DNA from: Apoda limacodes
Lineage: Eukaryota > Arthropoda > Insecta > Lepidoptera > Limacodidae
DNA length: 64,000 nt
Assembly: GCA_946406115.1 (NCBI GenBank)
Contig: OX291557.1
Span: 11,998,501-12,062,500 of the forward strand
Direction: 5' to 3'
Positions 35,152 to 47,200 of the stretch are shown piece after piece. Under the pieces are notes generated by a model, which saw only the letters and a program-made list of their open reading frames with translations, did no database searches and was not told the origin of the DNA. Made by a program: the position numbers and the translations under genes. Within the stretch, counting starts at the first letter, position 1. Every line of letters starts with the position of its first letter.

Positions 35152-35517
35152 CACTCAAGCCATTAATGAGTCGGTCAGTCAGAGGTAGGTATTTATTTGC
35201 ACTTTTAAAGGTGCGCTATAAGCGATAGAAAAATATATTTTACTGAAATATGTCGTCGGTTTTATATAAAAGACAGACTCACATGACTCGATAATCGGCG
35301 AGCTTATTTTGTAATTTCAAGGGAATTCAACCTATTTTAACACTCAAGCGATTAATGAGTCGGTCAGTCAGAGGTAGGTATTTATTTTAATTTTTAAAGG
35401 TGCGCTATAAGCAATAGAATAATATATTTTACTGAAATATGTCGTCGTTTTTATATAAAAGACAGACTCACATGACTCGATAATCGGCGAGCTAATTTTG
35501 TAATTTCAAGGGAATTG
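35152..35517. repeat. Tandem duplication, period 189 bp, two copies
   Basis: cactcaagc...attaatgagtcggtcagtca begins at 35152 and again at 35341; the two copies match along most of their length (ending caagggaatt). It starts about 12 bp after the donor of the possible exon above. Only a few mismatches indicate a recent duplication. Confidence 0.9.
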
Positions 35518-35719
35518 GTGTTAAAAATCCATTGTTTAGCCTTTACGTATTATTAATTATGTGTCTCACCATTGCCGCTCTAGTAGGTATGTTGTGGTAT
35601 TGCGTAACACACAACACATACGCGTGCTTCAATGGTAATTGTAATGGATTTAAACACCGTTCTCACTTTAGGTAGTTACAAAATATGCACGCCGGTCAGT
35701 GTAAAAAAAACTTTCTTTA

Positions 35720-35945
35720 TTTTATTATGTTAATAGCTGTGCCCGTGGTTCCACCCGTGCTAAATTTAGTCATCGAGCCATATTGGATTCCTTGCTCATC
35801 CTTTGAAAACACTTTATTTAATCCAGGGTGTTACCTACCTCCGTACCAAAGTTTATTAAAACTGTTCCAGCCGTTTGAGCGTGAAGAAGAAACAAACATA
35901 CAAACACATTCACAAACTTTCGCCTTTTTAGTAATAAAGTGTGAT
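35720..35945. repeat. Lepidopteran 'ccagccgtttgagcgtgaag' repeat
   Basis: It reads aatagctgtgcccgtggttc near 35731, ccagccgtttgagcgtgaag near 35868 and then caaacatacaaac. This is the right half of the same abundant repeat family as at 14459-16460. Confidence 0.7.
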
Positions 35946-38209
35946 TCATTATCTAGGTAATAGGTAACAGGGAGCAATTTTCATTGGTGAAAAAAATGGT
36001 AGCTTTAAGCACAACAAGCCGCCTGTTGGTGAAGGCTCCTGCTACTGCGACCTTCGATAGATGTGCTTGTTTACCGTCTCTGAGTAACTGAACTAAGTCG
36101 GCGGAGACCGATTGAGACCGAAAAATTAAAAAATCTCAGAATTCTTAATACAAACGTATCGTGGAATTCAAGCCACTTATTATAACGGCCACTAAATCGA
36201 GGTGGTTTTATAGCATAAAGCTTGACATTACTGTTATCCATCACTGGATTCAGGGTACAACTATGAGTTTCGAAATATTTTGTTACAGGATTCTGCTGTA
36301 TTATATTGGATTTATATACCTTGTCATCCGTGGAGTGGCCCTTCTCGTGGTCATTAAAGGCTCGGCGATGGCGATCTAGACCTACACGCTCTAAATGAAT
36401 ATCTGGCTCTCTCTACTGGGTGCATGCTATGCTCTTCGGCGACAAAGAAGTGCCCCTCTTTAAATTACGTTCACCTTCCTTTAACAGGCATTTGGTAAAT
36501 TCGCGTTTGACCTATTTAAGTGCTGGATCGTCCACTAATATTTCAATTTACTCTTGAATCGTATTAAAATCTGAATAAACTGTTTTTATATGAGATATGC
36601 GCGTTTTAATTTGACACAAGTCTACTGCTGAAATTATTGAATCTTTAAACGTTTTTATTAATTTAAAACTACGCTACTTTATATTATAAAGCAGTTCTAA
36701 CCATTTATCTAGCTAGGAGGCTGACATAGTCAAACTGTGACCATATTTCTTTGATGAGGAAATGGGGTGCTGCGGTCAGATGGTACGTATACATACAATC
36801 CATTGAAGTTACAATATTCCAAAATGCCGGGTTTTAATGAATAGATTTTACGAAAAACGCGTTTTTTTCAGCACGATTGCAATCCTTTCTTCACATATAG
36901 GAGTTTAAAACAAAAAAAAATCAGGTTGAACCACGTCAAAAGATCCAATTAAATCTAAAGGTAACATCGAGATTCCTTGCCAACAATTTTTTTTGTATAA
37001 AAACTTAGAGCTATTAGTAAATGGCAGCGCAGTTGCATGTTCCGAAAACCGCCAGGGAGTTTTTCTGTTGTTGTTGGGTTTAAAAACTGTCTAATTCTAA
37101 AACATAACAAATCGATATATCAGATATAATGTCGACTTGTGGACATCCCTAATTTTAGTACTACGGACTTTCGTAGGTATCTGCCAACAGCGCCAAAATT
37201 GCGTTATTCAAATAGGCACAAAAAACTAACAGCAGCCAGTCCAGTGGTAGTAGAGGTCTTCTTCTTTCTTCGATTTGGAGACCAAATTTCGCATTTTTGC
37301 TTACCATTTCTTCAGAGTCATGTGTAAATATAGTCCTGTGCTTATATCTAAGTTTGGCGAAGCGCCATATTCAAGTTTTTTCACGGCGATATCGCGCGTC
37401 CTCGTTTACATGTCCTAAGGCCGAATAGGGCGGGAGTTTTGATGTGGATCCTTCAGAAATTGCGCGTCATGTTCTGCTTATTTCTTCATAATTCACTATT
37501 CATGAGCCTTCGGTGCACAATTTTTTACACGCTTTTGTAAAACATTGCTAAAATATACACATTGAAACACACTACATGAATTTAGAAAAATTAAACACAA
37601 AAAAACACCACTCCTTCTTAAGATTCGCGTGATAACTTTAGTAGAGGGCAGTGATTACACCCTAAGGGCGCGTTCGCTTAGGGATTAAGAGTTTCCGCGA
37701 TTGATACTTTTCACACTTTTGAAAACGCCAGTTTTGCCACCGACACCTATCGATCGTGTAGCTTTGAAACGTTTGACGAACGGTTGACGTACACACACTA
37801 CGATAAAACACACACATTCTACTATAAACAATAAATATGTAAAGGCAGTTTGACAGATTAACACAAACACCCCATTTCCAGGCAAGGGTCTAAAGTTTCA
37901 TTTTCCGGTGGCAAAAGTGACAAAATAACAAAAATATCGTAAAGGAACACATGACAGTTTGTTACAAATTATACTTAAATCTTGATATTTTTGATACCAA
38001 TGCTAAACGAACGGATGGCAGGTGACAAAATGATTCTTCAACCCAAAACGAACGTAGCCCTGTGTTTGTTTATGTTTTTTTACATTCTTTTTCATGTTCA
38101 TGTTTATTAAATATTAAGATTTTTATAAACTAATTCGAAGAGAGATAAACTCTATGAATTACAGAATAGTATCATAGAATTACAAATACTGAAAGCCAAA
38201 GTAGCAAGC

Positions 38210-41200
38210 ATGAAAGTCTTTATGGCTGAAGACAATTTATGTGCTCAAAATTTACTGAAACTGGTGTCTCATGGCAATGCTATAATTGCTGAAATTCTTC
38301 GCTTAAAAGGTCATATTCCTTCTGTTTATTTGTAAGTATTTTTACCCCTCAATATATATATACTTAGGCTATGTTCCAATTCACGCCGAGTAATTATCGC
38401 CCGGTAAAGTTGAAAAATCAACCCGTTCTGGAACGAGCGTTTGACAGTTAATTTTCAAACTGACAGGAGTGATTTTCAACTTTTTCTATGGCAGTGTAAA
38501 GAATTCAACTTGACAGTTGGAAAATTACTCTACCCCGGGCGTCCCAAAACCACTTTTTTAACTTCCTCGGTGCAATTTGGAACGCACCCCTGGAACGAGT
38601 GTTTGACAGTTAATTTTCTCACTGACAGGAGTGATTTTCAACCTTTTCTATGGCAGTGTAAAGAATTCAACTTGACAGTTGGAAAATTACTCTTCCCCAG
38701 GCGTCCCAAAACCACTTTCTTAACTTCCTCATTGCAATTTGGAACGCACCCCTGGAACGAGTGTTTGACAGTTAATTTTCTCACTGACAGGAGTAATTTT
38801 CAACCTTTTCTATGGCAGTGTAAAGAATTCAACTTGACAGTTGGAAAATTACTCTACCCCGGGCGTCCCAAAACCACTTTTTTAACTTCCTCGGTGCAAT
38901 TTGGAACGCACCCCTGGAATGAGTGTTTGACAGTTAATTTTCTCACTGACAGGAGTGATTTTCAACCTTTTCTATGGCAGTGTAAAGAATTCAACTTGAC
39001 AGTTGGAAAATTACTCTTCCCCAGGCGTCCCAAAACCACTTTTTTAACTTCCTCATTGCAGTTTGATACGCACCCTTAGTTGATAGTATTTAGTAGCAAC
39101 AAGATGTTAATGGTAAAACTAATTTAGCTATTAGGGTATACAAAAATGGGCGTTATAACTATTCTCACCAATTCCATATTTATCCATATAAGCGTCTATA
39201 TAAACAGCAACTTATGCCAACCTCCCACTCTGCTATGGAGATATCAGGCATGGAGTTACCTAAAGACAATCTAGAAGGTTGATAAGCATGCCAAAAACAA
39301 CCAAAATGCGCAACGACTGCCCTGTGGGGCCATATTGCCTATAGCTCAAATCAATCTATTGATTGTTTTGAGCTATTGGCTGTATTATTAGTAACCTTTA
39401 TTAATGATGGTAAGGTCTCCTGCTAAAATATATTATAATATATCCAAAGCACAACTTTTAGCATGCCTCACACTAAGGCTATGTTCCAAAACACACCTGT
39501 AATTATCACCTGGTAAAGTTGAAAAATCAACCGGTTTTAAAACAGGAGTTTGACAGTTAATTATCACACTGACAAGAGCAAATTTTTACCTATTCTGTGG
39601 CAGTGTAAAGAATTCAACTTGACAGCTGAAAAATTACTCTACCCCCCTGGGCATCCCTAAACCCCTTTTTAAATGTTGTGATTTGAAATGCATCTTAATT
39701 TTGTAGACAAATTCAATCTAGAATATGTCTGATTAAAAAAAAATTGAGCCCATTAACTTCCTACTTAACCCGTTACGCGTCCTAGGGACCACAGTGGTCT
39801 CTAAGCATTTTTTGTCGCAGGGGATTTTTTTCAGGACGACTTTTATCAGACAGGCTAATTGTAAGTATTCAAAAGTGAAGCCAATGGCCTGTCCTACGTT
39901 CTAGTATTTTTGGGTGGACAATATTTTGTGCATTTAATATTTTATTTATCAGAAATTGTTTTGGTAATTTGATCCGGCCGCCATTTATATTGCGCCATTT
40001 TGAGTTGGATTTTTGATTTTATTAACAGTAACATAGAGTTCATTTTGACCCCTGGTAATGTGCTATATATAAAAAACTATGTATTTTTTTAGTAAATAAA
40101 TTTATTATTACTTATTATATTTATCATAAACTTATTCTTATTACTTTTTTTTATACTGTATATATTAGGGAACATACCTAAAAATAAATAAAGAGGAATA
40201 AACATAATAAAGTTAGGTGTATGTCCCTTTGTACACGGCAAGGGTGGATAATTTCCTTAGTATACTCTTGATGGGTTAAAAAATAAAATGATTGGGTTTG
40301 TTTTAATATTTTCTATTTTGGTATTTACTGTCCTTTGCTATTTTCGTTTGTCTTTGTTTTAAGTAGGTACTGTCATTCTTATACATACCAGATACCATTA
40401 CAATTTGTACCTCAACTCTCATAAATTATTACCTGTTTTAACCTTTTGTCTTTTTTCACTTCTTCCCACTTGATAGCTAGTACTGAAATCGCCTATTCTG
40501 TGAAAAAATACCAGTTTTGCTTACCCTGACTTGACTACTATTTGAATAGCTTGGCTAGTTTTACAGTTAATTTATAAGTGAGTGCAACAGTAAGACAGCT
40601 ATATTCTATATTAAGATTATAAAGAGGAGAGTGGACTTTCTAAATTTGTTTAAATGTAGAGGGTAATCTCTAAAAACACTGCAACTATTTAAAAATTCTT
40701 TCATTATTTAAGAAGAACATTATTCCAGATTTACATTGACTATATCTTATGTAAATATACATGTAAGGGAGAGGGACTATAGTAAAACATTGTTCATCGG
40801 GTCAGCTAGTGAACAATAAAAAAGTGTCACAAAATTACTGGTTATTGCCATTTGTACATAATAGGCATTATTTTTATCATAATAAAAAAAAAATAACATG
40901 ATATATCTATTATGAATATGACTTAAGGGGTTCAGATATTAACCCCTGTATATTTTTTAATCTTGACACCCAACTGTTATATTCTTAAAAAGTGATTGGT
41001 GAAGTACTGTGTTTATTATCAAAGTAAAAATAAAAATAATAATAATAAAAATCAAAAGTGATGACTACAATGAAAAATTAAAATTTTTAAATAAAAATTA
41101 ATTTTATTAAAACAGTTGTTTATATTATGTTTCAGGTTAGATTCTAAAGACTTGCAACAAAAATATCAAGATGTTATTATGGATTTTAGTTATTTCAAAA

Positions 41201-44200
41201 TTGAAGATATCCAAGAGAGTAAAATTAACAACATGGTATAGAAATATATGTTTTAAATATTTTCTAGCATTGTGTGGTCAAAGTGTCAAATGGTATTGAT
41301 CTCACTTAGAACAGTATATCCTTTTTTGCTTGTCTGTCCAAGATGATTTACATATTTTTTTACAGATTATATAAAGTGGTGGTTGGTAAAATTTCTTTCT
41401 TCGCATGAAACATTTTAACATGATGTTGGGCATCAATGTGTATAACTCAAAATAGAAGTTTGGCTGTCAACCATAGTTTTTTGGTAAAAAAAATATTTAA
41501 TAAATCCTTTCTTGAATAAACTGCAATAACTTATGTTTTATTGATTCTTATATGCAATTACACTTACTTTTCTTTGCTACTGCCTGATCATAAGACTCTT
41601 GTGTTGGCAACTATATTCTGGCCACTCAGAGAATGCATTCCTGACACATGTCAGGGGGCTGTTCAAAAACCGACTGAGTCGAGTAAAGTTATGACTCCAA
41701 CTGTTCAAAGACTTACTGAGTTCCAACCCATTCAAAAACGTGTAGAGTTGTTACCCTAGTGCTGAACCGTACTCGACACGGGTTCGACGGAGTTGGTGGC
41801 CATATTTGATGTGAAAGGTCAAAACAATGTTTCCCAATTAAGGAAATTAAAATTATTGTATTTTTAATAATTTTTGTTTTATAATACTTTTCAATGACTT
41901 GAGTGTTTTAAACTTAAAGAATAAGGTAAACACTATTAGGATTTAGTTTTTCCTAAGATTATTTAGTAATTCATCCTAAATTTCTCAAAATTCAAGATGA
42001 TTCAAGAACCCTATTTACTATTTATTTTTCTGTCATAAAACCAGACAATAGAATTAAGAGTACTATAAAAACTATATAACTTAAACATTGTTTTCCATGT
42101 TATAAATAAGTCATTCAGAAAGTTCCCACCTAGTTTGTGTAAACTTGATTGAAAAAATCAAGATGGTATTGGATGGATGGTAACTAAAACTTTAGTTGAA
42201 ATTTAGTGTTCTTTTGGCCCTAGATTAGTACTTTTGGTACTCCAAATAGGCAGAATTCCTAAAAGTAAAAACATTATTTCAACTTGACAGATGGAACTCG
42301 GTTAGCCCTAAAAAAACTTTAGGGTATAGTTAGGATCCCAATGACGTCATTTTTAACTTAGGTTACTCGGTTTTGAACGCAACCCAGGTGTACCTAACTA
42401 GTAACAGGCCATAAGTACCACCTACATACTAGGTACTAAAGTTAAGTATTTGTTACTATCATAAAGATAATAATTTTTTTGTTTTGACATATTGTTATTT
42501 TTAGATGACATGTAACCATAAAACCAAAAAATCTATGTATTTACATGGTAGTTGTTCGGAAAAGAAACAATGACCCCTTGTTCGGACCGGTAACGGGTTA
42601 GCTACCATTGTTCGCGCCATTTTGCGGCGCGCGCGTCAGACGAATCTCGGTCACACAAAGCTGTATACGTCGATCGCCACCCGATGCAGTTTTGTTTCGA
42701 TAAATAATTATTTATGTTGACGTTTGGCGTTGGTTGCTCTGGCGAGACGGTTATCGCCGTTCGCTTTTCGTTTGTGTAGAAGTGTAGTGTACGGTGCATT
42801 GGAATACTTTTGCTCAAGTGGGAGAAAGGCCGTCCAGAACCACCAGCTCGTTTCGTCTCCAAGTGAAGAGAAATCTGCCCTCCTTTCAACGAGTGCATAG
42901 TCAGTACACTTAATCTACATCTACTCACACACAACTCGTTACTACATATACCAATAGGTAGATGTAAGTACAAAACAAATACTGTTTTCGCGGCCCAATT
43001 TAGGGAACGAATTTGGTAGCAGAGCGTGGTTCAGTTACATTCGATTTTTGTGACGGTTTTGTTTTTATTTATTTGGGTCGCATTTAATTCGTTTGGGCAG
43101 CGTCGGGTTTACAGTAAATTACATTAACAATTCGAGACTTCGGATCACGTCGGTATAGTAGGTATAATTAACCGGTCTTCTTGTCTCATTATTCGTCGGA
43201 CACATTCGAACTTTTAGAGTTAATTACCTACTTTTATCTTTTGTTCTGTAAAATAAAATTGGTATCGTTATATTTGTTATTTTGTGTAACGGATTGTAAG
43301 ATGGCGTATTTATTTGTGTGTAATTGTGTAGTCGGGTGCTTATCTACACTTTATTACGTTACGGAAAGTATCTACACTTTATTACGTTACGGAAACCCAA
43401 TATTTACACACAATACAATTTCGAACCATTGTGAAACTGTTATTTTTTAATTCAATTGAAAAAATTCCACACTATGGAAAATATAAAAGTCAACTGATTT
43501 ATGATGTCTTTGAATCACTAGCGTTTTCGCTTTCGTATCTCTTATTTTTAATATATCAATTTTCTAGAGACCTTACATCTGCTGCTGCGCGCTTACATTA
43601 TTTAATTCGAGTTCCGCATTCAATAACTAATACGGAAGTACAAACAACAATTTTGTTACGAAGAATTAATAATGTATCAAATCATAGTCCAGGGATGGCA
43701 AGCCTAAAATGTACAAAGTAAAAAATAATAGTTCAGGAATCAGCAACCCAAAAATGTATAGCAATAAAAGGATATAAAAAATCTACTTGCTACAATTTGT
43801 TTTAAGATTTGGTGACTTTTTGCAAAAACTATGATTGACATTGGGATGTGCAACAATCATTAAAAAAATATTTTAGGCATAAATAAAAAGCGCAATCTTA
43901 CCATAAAATTGTGGTCTTCAATAAAACTGAAAACATGCAACAAGTTGGGATAACCTGTCAAAATAATTTTTGCATTGCACTAAACACTTAAGTATTCCAT
44001 CAAAATACAATCTAATGTAAACGGAATTTACTTTTAAGGTATCCGCAGTTGATTAGTACTTTCTTTAAGAAGTCTCTGTAAGCATAGACAAAATTATATT
44101 TGTAGATATTATTTTTTAGAAACTACAAGATTTGGATGATGACCTTAAAGAAAATTATTTAGAGTTGATAACCCGCTTCTATTTGCTATTTGAAAACATT

Positions 44201-47200
44201 TATCAATATGTGATTGATTTAAATTCTTTTGTGGAACAATTGAATGAAGAAGCTTTTATACAACAAAATATGGAAACAGTGATGAAAGATGTTGAAGGAA
44301 AACAACTTTTAGTAAGTTATTATTTATTAAATTTTCATTCTTTTTCGCTTACACTTTTTTATTAAATTATATATGATCATTTAGACTTCCGTACCTCAAA
44401 GATTAAAACGTAACCTTTGTAGGATCACTTTGTACACCGTTTCTCTGCCTGTCCATCGTCGTAAGTTTTTTATCCTTAAAGTGTAAAGTTTTCAACTTAA
44501 TCCTATGAAAAAAATAAAGTTTTTTAAACTCATAATACAATATTATCTGGCACTTGTACTTTTCCCTGTTATTTTAAGAAATTACTATCCGCATGATTTT
44601 GTGATTATAATGTGTATAGTATACAATATACTTTCTGAGTGAATTCTTATCTTTTTTTTAGTGTGAGTCTTTATATTTGTATGGAGCTATGCTGTTAGTG
44701 TGTGATCTTTACATTTCCGGTCCGGTAAGAGAGAGGTTGCTTGTGGCTTTTTACCGGTATAGCACAAGCCAATCACAGTCCAATGTTGATGACGTGTGTA
44801 AACTGCTGCGGGACACGGGGTATGATCAACATTATGGAAGGAGACCACCTGATTATCCTGTTGAGTACTTCAGGTATGTGGTTTAGGGTAGCATATAGGA
44901 TTAGCTTCAGTTTACTGTAAAACAAATCAAAGTAAACTATTTTTACTGAGGTTCGGATTATTATTGGATCTAAAGACTAAGTACTGAAATTGTTGAGTGC
45001 TTAGATCAATTTTGTTCCTATAACATAATAAACATATTTTGCTTTTTTACTTCTTCCATTACATATATTGCAGCAGCATTTATGCATTTTGTTACAGTCG
45101 TGTTATTATTAATCAAGATTTCGTCGAAAAGGTATTGGGGAAACTGAGATCGGAAGATATCTATAATCAAATAGCTTTTTACACTGTGCCTGAGCATCAA
45201 GTGTCTGCGTTGGCCGCTCAGTCCAGTATGCTTGTAGTGTGTCTATTTTTTGCTCCACATTATCTCCATTCTGATACTTCGAAAATGAGAGAAATTGCAG
45301 ATAAATTCTTTCCAACAAACTGGATTGTGCCCATATATATGGGTGTTTCTATAAATATCATCGATTACTGGGAACATTTTAAAGCCGCGAAGTCAGCGAT
45401 ACATAATACATGTAACAGTAAAATGATAAAAGAGGTGTTTTCTAAATGGGGAGGTGCAGTACCCCTTTTGATTACTAAAACTCACAATCTGTTAAAAGAA
45501 GGTACATTAACTGAAGATTTTGTTTTGGATAACATAAACAAAATACTAAACATTTTGATAAATTCTAACTTTGTTTTACGTTGGTTGTTGCTACACAACA
45601 GTAGTGTATCATTTTTTGATACTAATAAAAAAAGCAAACAACTTAAAGATCAGGTGACCAAGGAATCTAATTACGACCCGTTGAAGATACTAGAATTGCT
45701 CATAAGCACAGCTGAATTAGAACACAAAGTGAGAGAGATTTTAAAAAGATTGTTAGACAAAAGAAATGAATCATGGACCAGCAATAAAGCTTTAGCATTG
45801 GAAGCAGTGAATAATCTATCAGAACTGTTTTCAGGCGCCAAACCTATAACTAAAATACCAGAAAATGAACAACTGAAACTGTGGTTCGATAATATAGCTA
45901 AACAGATTACATCAATAAGTGAACCTATTACAAGTAAAGCTATCAAAAAAGTGACACAACTCATACAAGCTTTAGATGAAGTGGAAGAATTTCATGGAAT
46001 AAAAAGTACTTCAACAGTCATACAATTCCTATCAGAAAGTAAAGAAGCATTAAGAAATGCTTTAAGAATTGCATCTTTAAAAGAAGACTCCCTAGTAACT
46101 TTGGAAACTGTTGCTGACGTCAGTTATGCCTGGTGTATTATTGACTCCTACACATTATTTATGCAGAATAGCATCAAAGAAAATCCAGTTGTTACAAGCA
46201 GACTTAGGGCTTTATTCCTTAAACTAGCAAGTGCTATGGAAATTCCATTGCTGCGAATCAATCAGGCACATAGTGATGACTTAGTATCAGTCTCTCAATA
46301 TTATAGTAATGAATTAATAAAGTATATACAAAAAGTGCTACAAATAATTCCAGAGATGGTATTCAGTATTGTAGAAAAAATTATAGAATTGCAAACTTGG
46401 TCAATTAAAGAAGTCCCTACAAGATTAGAGAAAGACAAATTGAGAGAATTTGCACAATTGGATCACAGAATGGAAGTTGCAAGGTTGACTCACTCAGCTT
46501 CAACATTTACTACAGGTAATGGTCACTGATTGTAGTTTAGTCTTGCTGTAAGAAAAGATGTACACGTTGTTGACTATTTCAGGAAGGGTTTTCATTGAGT
46601 TTGTAGTTTTCTGTCCATTTAAAAGTTACTACAGAACCAGGCAATAAATATTACACATCGAACTTAAGAAAGAGATAATCGGCTCTCCGTCTGTCGCTCA
46701 AAATACTGACTTTGATTGCGTTTTCCCATTGGATAAAAACACCAAAAACTAAAAAATAAACTGGTCTCTCCTCAAATATATTATTGAAAAAATTAAATAC
46801 TATAAATACTGTTTTGTACCGTTACTTTTTGGACCATGCCACACGCACGGAGCGTGAGTCGGACCGCACTAGAAGCATTGTACTCTGTGGTCGGTTTATT
46901 ACTCTGCAAGAAATAACCTAAAGAAATAAATGTTGTGTTATATGAAATATACAAAAATTGCCAGTGCTACACACTTTTGGATCAAGGAAAGTACATAGAT
47001 ACCTAGTTGGATTTCTAACATTTATACTTTAATTTAAATTTAGATCCTGTCCATACTTTTTATCACTCTCTTATTTACTAGATATAATTAAGGGCACTAT
47101 TAGGTTCCCTTAGAGGGCATTAGGACAGACAAATGTGGTCCATGTACGTACAAAAACAGTACCGATTGAGGAAAGTAACCGCCTTGCGGTTTTAATTTAG

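Larger units (their letters stand above)
33870..38160. other. Divergent intergenic region between PMP34 and WASHC5
   Basis: It should contain the promoters of both divergent genes. The LINE now lies between this DNA and the PMP34 start. I recognise a SINE piece (34458-34615), a possible exon (34966-35139), a 189-bp tandem duplication and a lepidopteran repeat (35720-35945). The rest, including 36000-38100, shows no reliable coding frame. The minus-strand 37685-37885 and plus-strand 37139-37327 frames are low-confidence. Confidence 0.55.

Noticed and set aside
38441..39079. 212-codon open frame with repeated sequence as a protein-coding gene
   Set aside because: It is a tandem DNA repeat whose period is a multiple of three; a degenerate one-unit copy nearby lacks the frame.
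42602..42973. Minus-strand ORF of 123 codons as a gene
   Set aside because: It covers the LTR-like block and has no recognised domain; composition follows the repeat.
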